From IMG/VR virus record IMGVR_UViG_3300022198_002773, positions 1 to 20,287 of that record: DNA of 20,287 bases, one strand, 5' to 3'. The notes under the pieces are model-generated. The model worked only from the letters and a program-made list of their open reading frames with translations, searched no databases and was not told the DNA's origin. The DNA comes from a virus. This document shows positions 8,087 to 15,222 of this stretch, piece after piece. Every line of letters begins with the position of its first letter. Positions within the stretch are counted from its first letter, which is position 1. The position numbers and the translations under genes are program-made.

Positions 8087-9298
8087 CTACGGACCCTGGA
8101 TCACATCGGGCCAGCCGACAGACACACCGCTGAACACGTCCCGGCTCCCGATCTCAAGGATCTTCGACCCCTCGACGGTATCCTGCCGGATCATCGTCTG
8201 GATCCCAGCCTCGAACCGCGCTTGCGGAGACCCGGCCCTCCCCTGTTCCTCAGCGGACCCGAGCATCCGCATCTCAGCTCCATCCAGCCACACGTTGTCA
8301 TACGTCGCGGGGAACAGCGGCCTGTCGTTGTCGTCGGCAAGGTCAACGCCACGGACGAGGCACACGGCTTCGATCTGGTAGACCGAACTCGGCACAGGCC
8401 ACAGCCGCAGGAACGCTTCAGAGCCGCTCTCAGGCGCTCGCGCCCCCAAGTACTCGTCAGTGGTCGCGTCGAGATACGTCGCCCCGTAGGTGGCAACGTC
8501 GCCAACGTGGTACGGCACGCTGCCGCCAACGCGACTGCGGTACACGCGGACGAGGAAGTCGCGCCTCGACGGCGGGGTGATGACGACGGAATGCTCGTTC
8601 CCGCTCTGCAAGTACGACACGGACGGAGACAACCCCGACTCCGCACCGCTCTGCTTGTCGATGTAGGACACCCAGTACAGGTACACGCCCTGCGCGGGTC
8701 CAGATCCAGAGGTGTAGTCAACGGCAGTGGGCGCTGCCACAGGCGCTGGATTCGGCTCCCTTCGGACGCAGGCGTAGCAGGTAGGCTCACCGGTCGTCGT
8801 CGGGTCCCACGCTGCTGCACGGTCAAGCGCCTCAGCCTTGAGCGTCCGCGCCCAACCTGTCCCGCTTCGCAGGATGACCTGTAGCGCGGTGTCGGCATCC
8901 AGAGGTAGCGCAACCTCGTCGTACAGGACCGTGGGCGTTTGCGACGACACAGACGCCGCGCCCCACGGAGCGTCGAGCGTCAGCGTCGTACCAGCAGAGT
9001 CCAGGTTCTGGACGCGAACCGTGGTGGACGACACCACCATCCGCTTGCCCCACAGCGTCGCAGGACCAGCGGACGTGATGGTCGCAAGGCGGGAACCCTG
9101 CGTCGCAGCGAACGTCGTGATGGACGTGGAGTCCGCCGCTGTCGTACCCATGCGGAACGTCTTGCGGAGCCAAGACCAACGCTTCCGCGACTCGATGTCG
9201 CGGCGGGCGTCGTTCAGGAATCCGTTAAGCGCAGCGTCGCTGTAGCTGCGATCCGAGCGCCGTCGCTTAAGAGACGTTCGGGCGTCTGCTAGTCGCAC
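8087..9298 (-). CDS. Head-to-tail adaptor (neck) protein with an inserted Fn3-like module
   Basis: The product has 403 residues starting MRLADARTSLKRRRSDRSYS, from a GTG with AGGAG six bases upstream. The adaptor ring joins the portal to the nozzle. The N-terminus has the usual helical layout (YSDAALNGFLNDARRDIESR then W-SWL), and the C-terminus has the matching signature (FLRLWPVPSSVYQIEAVCLV, then an Asp/Asn-rich turn, then a helix with A-E-M-R-M-L). Both resemble SU10-type phage adaptors, which are usually much shorter. Two regions are inserted: a small beta domain at about residues 60-130 and, at about 184-290, a module with YLYWVSYIDKQSGAESGLSP and DFLVRVYRSRVGG that matches one in the nozzle protein. 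The order capsid, adaptor, nozzle supports the call. The family name comes from memory of the signature and could not be checked by a search. Confidence 0.8.
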   Translation of the reverse strand: MRLADARTSLKRRRSDRSYSDAALNGFLNDARRDIESRKRWSWLRKTFRMGTTAADSTSITTFAATQGSRLATITSAGPATLWGKRMVVSSTTVRVQNLDSAGTTLTLDAPWGAASVSSQTPTVLYDEVALPLDADTALQVILRSGTGWARTLKAEALDRAAAWDPTTTGEPTCYACVRREPNPAPVAAPTAVDYTSGSGPAQGVYLYWVSYIDKQSGAESGLSPSVSYLQSGNEHSVVITPPSRRDFLVRVYRSRVGGSVPYHVGDVATYGATYLDATTDEYLGARAPESGSEAFLRLWPVPSSVYQIEAVCLVRGVDLADDNDRPLFPATYDNVWLDGAEMRMLGSAEEQGRAGSPQARFEAGIQTMIRQDTVEGSKILEIGSRDVFSGVSVGWPDVIQGP

Positions 9299-9321
9299 AG
9301 CGGACTCCTACCGCCGCGCGC

Positions 9322-9762
9322 CTAGAAGTAGGTGATGCGGCGCTTGAGGGTGACGACCAGCAGTCCAGACAAATCCGACGCCGACGCCGCCTTCGTGAAC
9401 ACGACCTTCCCGACCTCGCCAATGGAGAGGCTGGGAGCCGTCAGCGTGAAGTCTTCGGCGTCGAACGCAGTGATCCCGTTCAGGGATGCCGCTTCCGTCG
9501 TCACCGCCGTCATCATCGCCGTCGAACCCGAGCCGTCCGTCCCGGCGTTCTGCGCCTGGATCGTCCAGTAGTTGCTCGCGTCGGCTGCGATGGTCACGTC
9601 GGGGACGAAGGAGAGCGACACCTCCTGATCACCGTCCACAGCGTAGGCGAACGTGATCGCCGTGGTTGCCGAGATGACAGGCAGCCGAACGCTGTACTGC
9701 ACCAGACCGCCGAGGCTGTTGGGACCGTTGGTCGCGTTGGCGATGTTGGGTGGCAGACTCAT
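9322..9762 (-). CDS. Small beta-rich structural protein, 146 residues
   Basis: I place the start at the ATG at 9762 (MSLPPNIANATNGPNSLGGL), which has a strong GAGAGGAGAG site just upstream. The frame is open for a further 76 codons, but that part reads as His/Arg/Asp-rich shadow of the previous gene. The product is rich in Thr, Ser, Ala and Val (VSLSFVPDVTIAADASNYWT, ITAFDAEDFTLTAPSLSIGE) and ends in a strand with basic residues (LLVVTLKRRITYF), like a small Ig-like or jelly-roll domain. It sits between the decoration-like gene and the adaptor, so a head decoration, head-fibre or neck protein is likely. No family is recognised. Confidence 0.72.
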   Translation of the reverse strand: MSLPPNIANATNGPNSLGGLVQYSVRLPVISATTAITFAYAVDGDQEVSLSFVPDVTIAADASNYWTIQAQNAGTDGSGSTAMMTAVTTEAASLNGITAFDAEDFTLTAPSLSIGEVGKVVFTKAASASDLSGLLVVTLKRRITYF

Positions 9763-9773
9763 CGGCTCTCCTC

Positions 9774-10733
9774 TCAGTTGTGCTTGAGGACGAACACAGG
9801 GATGGTCGTCGCGGTGGTCGCGGAGCCCAGAGCGACCGCAGCCGGAGCGATGTGCTGCCGCAGGATGCGGAAGCCGATGCTGGTCTGGATCGAGCCGTTG
9901 TCCGCAGACGAGCTGCTGAACGTCACGCCCGTGCGGATCGCGATGTTGGCAGTCGTGTTCACGCTGGTCAGACGAGCCATCAGAGGCCACGAGTCCGTCG
10001 CAGCGGCGAGGGCATCAGGACCGCTGCCGGAACCCGTGATGTTGACCTCGCCGGTAGCGCCGGTCGAAACCACGATGGCGCGACCCTGCACGTTCCACAG
10101 GTCGTTGTCGTCCACGTTGATGGCGTCGGAGAGTCCCACGTCGGTCCCGCCGAACTGGACGCTGATCGTCGCCGTGTCGGTGCTGTTCTGGTCCGCGATG
10201 TAGCCGGTGGCCCAGAACTCGATCACGTCGCCAGCAACGAGGGTGTTGGCGCGGATCTCGACCGTCTCGTCGTGGAACTCCTGCGAAGTGCTGGAGTTGC
10301 CAGCCTCGCTGGAAGCCGTGACGTTGCTGTCCGACAGGCCACCGCTCATCGACGGGTTCGTCAACTTGACCAGAGCGGTCGAGCCGTCCTGGCGGATGAG
10401 CGGGTCGCCAGCCGCGATGTTGGTCGTGGACCCATCGACCGAGGCCAGAGGAGCGTACCCCTCGACCACGACCGCGATGTTGGCACCCGCCCCGAACGAC
10501 ACGTCGTCCGCCATGGGGCCATCAGCGACGGACACCACTCCGCCACGGCTCAGGAACGTCTCTGGCTTCGTGGAGTCGAGGTCCGGCGTCTCGAAGTTGT
10601 ACCCGTCCGCGTCAGCACTTCCGTCCGTCAGGTCGCACTGAAGGTACGCGCCAGGAGAGACGGCAGCACCCGTGTTGTTCTTGCCGTAGATGATCTGGGG
10701 CGAAGCGGCCCCACCGATCTGTGCGATGCTCAT
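9774..10733 (-). CDS. Capsid decoration / head-fibre-like protein
   Basis: The start is the ATG at 10733 (MSIAQIGGAASPQIIYGKNN), preceded by CTAGGAGCC. The upstream extension of the frame is out-of-frame reading of the capsid gene. The 319 residues split in two. Residues 10-130 resemble phage capsid cement proteins (VSPGAYLQCDLTDG, IAVVVEGYAPLASVDGSTTN, IAAGDPLIRQDGSTALVKLT), a small beta-barrel that binds the outside of the capsid. Residues about 165-315 form a second beta-rich domain (VEIRANTLVAGDVIEFWATG, TISVQFGGTDVGLS, NIAIRTGVTFSSSS) suggestive of a jelly-roll projecting from the shell. Its place directly after the major capsid gene supports this. The fusion of a cement-like base to a tip domain is my reading, not a searched match. 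Confidence 0.75.
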   Translation of the reverse strand: MSIAQIGGAASPQIIYGKNNTGAAVSPGAYLQCDLTDGSADADGYNFETPDLDSTKPETFLSRGGVVSVADGPMADDVSFGAGANIAVVVEGYAPLASVDGSTTNIAAGDPLIRQDGSTALVKLTNPSMSGGLSDSNVTASSEAGNSSTSQEFHDETVEIRANTLVAGDVIEFWATGYIADQNSTDTATISVQFGGTDVGLSDAINVDDNDLWNVQGRAIVVSTGATGEVNITGSGSGPDALAAATDSWPLMARLTSVNTTANIAIRTGVTFSSSSADNGSIQTSIGFRILRQHIAPAAVALGSATTATTIPVFVLKHN

Positions 10734-10762
10734 GAGTCTGGCTCCTAGATGGTGGCCGCGGC

Positions 10763-11848
10763 CTAGTAGATGACCGAACCGGAGAAGTCGATGGCTCCCT
10801 GCCGCTTGATGCTGGAGCACGACAGGAGGGGGTTCATGTACATGTTCACGACCAGAGCGTCCTGGTTGACCGGCTTCTGCGGCTTGTCGATCCGCAGGAT
10901 GGTCTTGGTGCTCTGCCGCAGGAAGTGGAGCTGGAAGCCGTAGCCCATGCCCTGGTTCTTCGGCATGCCGTTCAGCCCGGGGAGCGTGAACATCTCAGGC
11001 TTGATCCCGCCCTTCACGGTGCGGCCCGTGGTGGTCAGGAAGAAGATCTTGCCCGTGCCCGTCAGGTTGTCGCGGTCGTAGACCAGCGGCATCTCCTTGA
11101 ACATCACGTTGGCGTAGCCGAAGTCCGCCATGTCCTTGTCGAACAACGACTGCTTCGGGGCGAGTTCCTTCTCCAGGAAGCCGTACACCACATCGTCCGC
11201 GATGCCGATGTCGGGGTGAAGACCCTGCGAGGAGCACGCGCGGTACGTCGTGTTCATCACCTCGATGCCGTCCACGCCGAACCGAGTGATCTGGCCGTAC
11301 TTGTTCCGCCAGTTGGCGTAGGTCGCCTTGGGGAGACCGCCTGGAGTGCGCGCGTTGATCGCCTGCTGCGCCTCGGTTGCAAACTCGATGAACGTCTCGA
11401 TGCCCTTGAGTCGCTTGGCGGGCAGGGAGGTGCCGTCCCCCATCAGGTCCGCGCTGACCCCGGCGTTGAACGTGTGGAGCGTCTGGTTCTGCTTCGCCTC
11501 CGCGAGGTCGATGACCTTCTGTGGGCCGCTGTTCTCGTCCACCTCGGTCTGGTCGAGCGTCCACGAGCCACGGTACTTCGGCCACCCCTGGTAGCGGGCG
11601 GAGTCCAGGGTGTCCTCGGGCGTGATGCCGAACGACTCGTACTTCGCCACGGCACCCGTGTTCACCGAGTCCTCAAGGACGACGGGGCAGCGGATCTCAG
11701 ACCCCCCGTTCTCCACCGTGAAGGCACCGCCGCGCAGCATGTGCAGCATCAGCGGGTGAGCCCGCAGGATGTCATACGTGACCTTCGGGTTGATCTTCGG
11801 GAGGGTGGTGGCGAACAGGCCAGCCAGATCGATAGTCGCGGTCGTCAT
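10763..11848 (-). CDS. Major capsid protein (HK97-fold type)
   Basis: The product has 361 residues starting MTTATIDLAGLFATTLPKIN, with GAGGGG 10 bases before the ATG and the scaffold stop 6 bases upstream. It builds the icosahedral or prolate head shell. Typical coat features in order are an N-terminal helix with LRAHPLMLHMLRGGAFT, a beta hairpin with GGSEIRCPVVLED, an extended-loop-like segment (YESFGITPEDTLDSARYQGW then PKYRGSWTLD), a long helix (GPQKVIDLAEAKQNQTLHTF), an axial-domain-like stretch (MPLVYDRDNLTGTGKIFFLT) and a C-terminal strand (NQDALVVNMYMNPLLSCSSI). No N-terminal protease or cleavage region is evident, which fits the separate scaffold upstream. Assignment rests on pattern, length and the scaffold-capsid-decoration order. 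Confidence 0.88.
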   Translation of the reverse strand: MTTATIDLAGLFATTLPKINPKVTYDILRAHPLMLHMLRGGAFTVENGGSEIRCPVVLEDSVNTGAVAKYESFGITPEDTLDSARYQGWPKYRGSWTLDQTEVDENSGPQKVIDLAEAKQNQTLHTFNAGVSADLMGDGTSLPAKRLKGIETFIEFATEAQQAINARTPGGLPKATYANWRNKYGQITRFGVDGIEVMNTTYRACSSQGLHPDIGIADDVVYGFLEKELAPKQSLFDKDMADFGYANVMFKEMPLVYDRDNLTGTGKIFFLTTTGRTVKGGIKPEMFTLPGLNGMPKNQGMGYGFQLHFLRQSTKTILRIDKPQKPVNQDALVVNMYMNPLLSCSSIKRQGAIDFSGSVIY

Positions 11849-11854
11849 GCTGGG

Positions 11855-12622
11855 TTACCCCTCAGCGGTAGGGGCATCGCCCCATGAGTTGGAGAACTGG
11901 AAGTCAGCGCCCGGCTGGACGCCAAACTCCTGAAGAGACTGCTGGAACGCAGCCCCGAAGGAGGACGGGACGGTAGTGGCAACGCGCGAGGGCGCGGCAG
12001 CACCAGTGGGGCGAGCGGGAGGGCGCTTCGCGGGGGACGGCTTGGCGGGCGCGGAAGCCTTCGTCTCCAGTTGCGCCATGCGGATCGCAAGTCGGGCGGC
12101 GCGCTCAGGGTTCTCGGCGGCGAGTTCAGCGATGTCGGGTTCCCGCTCGAGGATCGCGCCGACAGAGCCAGCGAGACCCTTGGCGTTCACGCCCATCTCA
12201 CCGGCCACCTTGTGGTACGCGCCCACGAACTGCTGCTGCTGCTGGATCGGGCTGAGACCCTGCTGGAGCGCATCGAGCTTCGCCATCAGCGGAGCGACAG
12301 CACTCTCAACAGCCTTCTTCGCGTACCAGTTCACGTAGTCGGACGGCGAGGTCGTGGTCGGATCGGGCGGAGTCTCGGGCTCCGCAGCGACGGGCGCGGG
12401 CTCCAGTTGCCTTCCCTGCGCCTGCTGCGCGAGCAGACTGGTCAGGAACTCCACCTTCTCAGCCAGAGCAGAGATGCGCGGGTCATCCGCAGGCGCGACA
12501 GGCGCGTCAGGCGTCTCCTCCGTTTCATCTTGAACCGGAGGCGCGTCATCACCAAAACCGACAGCATCGAGGATGTCGTCGGTCTGATCGGGGTCAAGTC
12601 CCGTCTCGATGTTGTCCTGCAA
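11855..12622 (-). CDS. Capsid scaffolding protein
   Basis: This protein of about 255 residues guides capsid assembly and leaves the prohead. It is very acidic at the N-terminus (DPDQTDDILDAVGFGDDAPP), has helical coiled-coil-like segments (ISALAEKVEFLTSLLAQQAQ, AVESAVAPLMAKLDALQQGL), a Pro/Thr/Ala linker, and a basic Ala/Pro-rich stretch (KPSPAKRPPARPTG) before the C-terminus. Scaffolds often bind coat through such basic or helical C-terminal parts. It lies directly before the major capsid gene. The start is unusual. A GTG at 12628 overlaps the only GGAG, so it cannot use it. The TTG at 12622 lies 5 bases after that GGAG and is preferred. There is no in-frame ATG before the stop at 12647. Confidence 0.82.
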   Translation of the reverse strand: MQDNIETGLDPDQTDDILDAVGFGDDAPPVQDETEETPDAPVAPADDPRISALAEKVEFLTSLLAQQAQGRQLEPAPVAAEPETPPDPTTTSPSDYVNWYAKKAVESAVAPLMAKLDALQQGLSPIQQQQQFVGAYHKVAGEMGVNAKGLAGSVGAILEREPDIAELAAENPERAARLAIRMAQLETKASAPAKPSPAKRPPARPTGAAAPSRVATTVPSSFGAAFQQSLQEFGVQPGADFQFSNSWGDAPTAEG

Positions 12623-12710
12623 TGTCACTCCGAACCATTCGACGTTTCATTTTGCGCCGATGCTGATAGCCTGATGCAAGAGTCGGCACCCTGTCAACGG
12701 AGAATCTCAG
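12623..12710. promoter_or_regulatory. Divergent control region between scaffold and portal
   Basis: These 88 bases separate the leftward scaffold gene from the rightward portal gene, so they must supply start signals for at least one direction unless both are read from afar. A TTGACA hexamer is present on the minus strand at 12692-12697. No good -10 box lies 16-18 bases from it, so I do not call a sigma70 promoter. Both ribosome sites are here: GGAG for scaffold (12628-12631) and CGGAG for portal (12699-12703). The 13 bases accctgtcaacgg also occur once more in the window at 4129-4141. Confidence 0.4.
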
Positions 12711-14660
12711 ATGGCGCGAATTAAGCTGCAAGACGCAATGATCGACAAGTTCCTGACGGACATGGTGTCAGCCAAGGCCAGAATCGATGAACAGCATCTT
12801 GAGAAGTGGCGCGCGGTGGCTGACACCTACGAGGGCAAGGGGCGGTCGGAGCGGGCGGGGCTCGGCAAGAACGCCCGCGAGATCAACTTCAACTTCATCC
12901 TCTCGACCGCGAACACCATCGTGCCGTCTGTCTTGCCTACCGACCCGTACATCAGTTTCAACTCGCGCAACCCGCTCGACAAGGAGGCGGCACGGACCGC
13001 AGAGGCTGCGGTGAACTACGCCTACCGGCTCGGTCGCGCCAACAGTTCCACGACCAAGATCCTCCTCGACTGCGAGATGTTCTCGATGGGTGTCGGAAAG
13101 GTCGTCTACAACCCGGCAGGCAACGTCGTCCCCGTCATCCACTACGACCAGGATGCTGTCATCGAGTTGGACGACGACGACGACGACATCAGCGCACTCG
13201 TCTCTGATGAGATGAGCGAGGATGGATTCGACCCGTTCCTGATGGACGACGGTATCGACATTCCCACGCTTGAGCGTGTGGCCCCGTGGAACTTCCTGTA
13301 CCCCGAGGGGACCGACGACATCAACAAGTGCCCGTGGGTCGCAGAGCGCCTCCTCGTGCGCCTCGACCACCTCCGCATGTTCGACGGGTTCACCGTCAAG
13401 CCCGGGATCGTGGCGAACGAGGCCGAGTTCTCGCCTGCGGCTGGGACGCTTTCACAGGCGTTCAACTACAGGCCAAACGTCAGTGAAGACCCCGCGTTCG
13501 TCACCTTGTACGAGATCCACTACTGGGTTCGGAAGGGCCGCACCCTGCGGCGGCGGATCCTGTGGCTGCTCGACAACACGAACGCCACCGGGTTCGACCG
13601 CGTAGTGCGGCACACAGAGGACGACAGCGGAATGCGCGGCTATCCGTTCGTGATGCTTCGCACCGTGGTCAACCCGGGGAAGATGTGCGAGCCGGATATC
13701 GCTGACTTGGCAGCTATTCACCCCATCGCGGAGCGTCTGAACGACGAGTTGTCTGCCGTCCTTCGCCACCACAGGCAGGCGAGCAAGCAGAAGTACGCCA
13801 CCGTCCCCGGCGTACTCAGCGGTGACTCCCAGCTGGAGGCGATGCTCGCCTCAGATAGAGACATGGCAGTCGCGGAACTCCCGGCGCAGCTAACGGACGT
13901 GAGGCAGGCGCTTCAACTCATCCCCATCGCCCCGATGCCGAACGACGTGCCGTTCATCCTCCAGATGCTCCAGCGGCTCATGTACGAGGTCGGCGGAGTG
14001 GACGTGTTCCAGCGCGGAGGTGTAGCGCGGAAGGGCACGACAGCCACCGAGGTCGCGGTCGCCTCCCAGTCCTTCCAGAACAGGGCTGCTGTCCGCAAGC
14101 GCGCCGTCGAACAGTTCATTGAGGACGTGGCGCGCAGGTTCCTCGACTGCATGCGCCGCTACTGGACCGCGCCCGTATGGATCCGAGGAGCCGGGACCGG
14201 CGACGAAGCGCACGTCGAGGTCAGCGCAGAGATGATGCGCGGCGCGTTCGACATCACCGCGTCCGTCTCCGAGTTCGACCCGAACGAGCAGACCAACGAA
14301 CTTCAGGCGTTCAACGGTCTGCTCCAGACCATCGCAGCGACGACACAGACCATGCTGCCACTGGTGCAGAGTCAGGTGCTTCCTGCTGACACCATCACCA
14401 ACTTCATTGCCAAGGCGTTCGACCTGTGGAAGCAGGACAAGCGGAGACTCATCGGCCCGCTGTCGTCCATGGCGAACCCCATCGCGTCTGCGTCAGGCGC
14501 TCCAGCGAACGCCGCCCCGCCTGGCGAGCCAGCCCCTGGCGAGGACGCAGAGGCCGCAGAGATCGACGGAAACGGATTCGCCCCTGGAATGGGGACGCTA
14601 CTCGGGCTGGCGGGGACTGGACCCCGACCAGGCGCGGGGCAACCTGTGGAGGGTTTCTAG
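12711..14660 (+). CDS. Portal protein
   Basis: The product has 649 residues starting MARIKLQDAMIDKFLTDMVS, with CGGAG 7 bases before the ATG. The portal dodecamer at one head vertex is the channel for DNA packaging and exit. The sequence has the podoviral portal layout: an N-terminal helical part (INFNFILSTANTIVPSVLPT), a wing with VAPWNFLYPEGTDD and LYEIHYWVRKGRTLRRRILW, a clip/stem region with LHPIAERLNDELSAVLRHHR-like text at about 345-360, an acidic/hydrophobic segment around IPIAPMPNDVPFILQMLQRL, then the long helical crown with ATEVAVASQSFQNRAAVRKR. Residues 154-159 are six Asp within an acidic insertion (about 150-190) that I do not expect in relatives. The C-terminus is Ala/Pro/Gly-rich. 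It is on the strand opposite to the other head genes, and the next gene begins directly at its stop. Confidence 0.88.
   Translation: MARIKLQDAMIDKFLTDMVSAKARIDEQHLEKWRAVADTYEGKGRSERAGLGKNAREINFNFILSTANTIVPSVLPTDPYISFNSRNPLDKEAARTAEAAVNYAYRLGRANSSTTKILLDCEMFSMGVGKVVYNPAGNVVPVIHYDQDAVIELDDDDDDISALVSDEMSEDGFDPFLMDDGIDIPTLERVAPWNFLYPEGTDDINKCPWVAERLLVRLDHLRMFDGFTVKPGIVANEAEFSPAAGTLSQAFNYRPNVSEDPAFVTLYEIHYWVRKGRTLRRRILWLLDNTNATGFDRVVRHTEDDSGMRGYPFVMLRTVVNPGKMCEPDIADLAAIHPIAERLNDELSAVLRHHRQASKQKYATVPGVLSGDSQLEAMLASDRDMAVAELPAQLTDVRQALQLIPIAPMPNDVPFILQMLQRLMYEVGGVDVFQRGGVARKGTTATEVAVASQSFQNRAAVRKRAVEQFIEDVARRFLDCMRRYWTAPVWIRGAGTGDEAHVEVSAEMMRGAFDITASVSEFDPNEQTNELQAFNGLLQTIAATTQTMLPLVQSQVLPADTITNFIAKAFDLWKQDKRRLIGPLSSMANPIASASGAPANAAPPGEPAPGEDAEAAEIDGNGFAPGMGTLLGLAGTGPRPGAGQPVEGF
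13170..13187 (+). repeat. (GAC)6 trinucleotide repeat in the portal gene
   Basis: Six uninterrupted GAC codons encode Asp154-Asp159 of the portal. A pure codon run could vary in length by slippage. It lies in a strongly acidic segment with few structural constraints visible in the sequence. Confidence 0.85.
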
Positions 14661-15221
14661 ATGCTGTACGTGTTCAAGTGTCAGAAGGCGACGTGCGGGG
14701 TGAAGTTCGAGGAGGCGATGCCGCTGTCTCGCTACGAGAAGTTGCTGGCGATGGACCCGCCGCTCTACGAGGTCATGTGTCCCGTGTGTCACACGAAGGC
14801 TCCACAGCGCCACTTCGATGCCGAGTCTGCCCCTGCCTACCACCGCGACGTGGGCACGTGGGATCCGCGAACCGCGCCGACCGCGCTCGCGGGGAAGTCG
14901 TGGAACAGCGCAGACGAGAAGAAGGCGCAGGTTCGCGATGTGCTCGGTGACGGGTTTGCTGTGGGCGAGGTGGACCGGGACAAGACCGTCAAGGCCAAGA
15001 GCAGCGAGACGAAGCGCACTCTCGCCAAGGACGCCAAGCCGTCGAAGTCCCCGGTGAACGTGCGCGGCGCTGTGGCTCAAGCGGTGAAGCCGGGTGTCGC
15101 GTTCCGTATCGCAGACCTCGCGCGTGAGATCGGGGCGAAGTACCAGCCCGTCTACGCCGCAGTCATCCGGCTACCCGGAGTCGAGAAGGTGTCGCCAGGC
15201 GAGTACATGCTGTCCGCATGA
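14661..15221 (+). CDS. Zinc-ribbon plus winged-helix-like protein linked to portal
   Basis: The product has 186 residues starting MLYVFKCQKATCGVKFEEAM. Its ATG follows the portal TAG with no gap, and GTGGAGGG lies upstream, so the two are co-expressed. Cys7, Cys12, Cys40 and Cys43 (CPVC) form a zinc-ribbon pattern like FmdB-type small ribbons. A basic linker (about 93-130) rich in Lys leads to a C-terminal segment, FRIADLAREIGAKYQPVYAA then VIRLPGVEKVSPGEYML, with the helix-turn-helix then strand-turn-strand pattern of a winged helix. This suggests nucleic-acid binding: a transcription factor, or an accessory protein at the portal or terminase. The role is inferred. Its stop is one base from the terL stop on the other strand. 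Confidence 0.75.
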   Translation: MLYVFKCQKATCGVKFEEAMPLSRYEKLLAMDPPLYEVMCPVCHTKAPQRHFDAESAPAYHRDVGTWDPRTAPTALAGKSWNSADEKKAQVRDVLGDGFAVGEVDRDKTVKAKSSETKRTLAKDAKPSKSPVNVRGAVAQAVKPGVAFRIADLAREIGAKYQPVYAAVIRLPGVEKVSPGEYMLSA

Positions 15222-15222
15222 C

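Noticed and set aside
10925-11887. Open plus-strand frame of 320 codons
   Set aside because: Antisense to the well-supported major capsid gene. The product is a Val/Arg/His-rich shadow.
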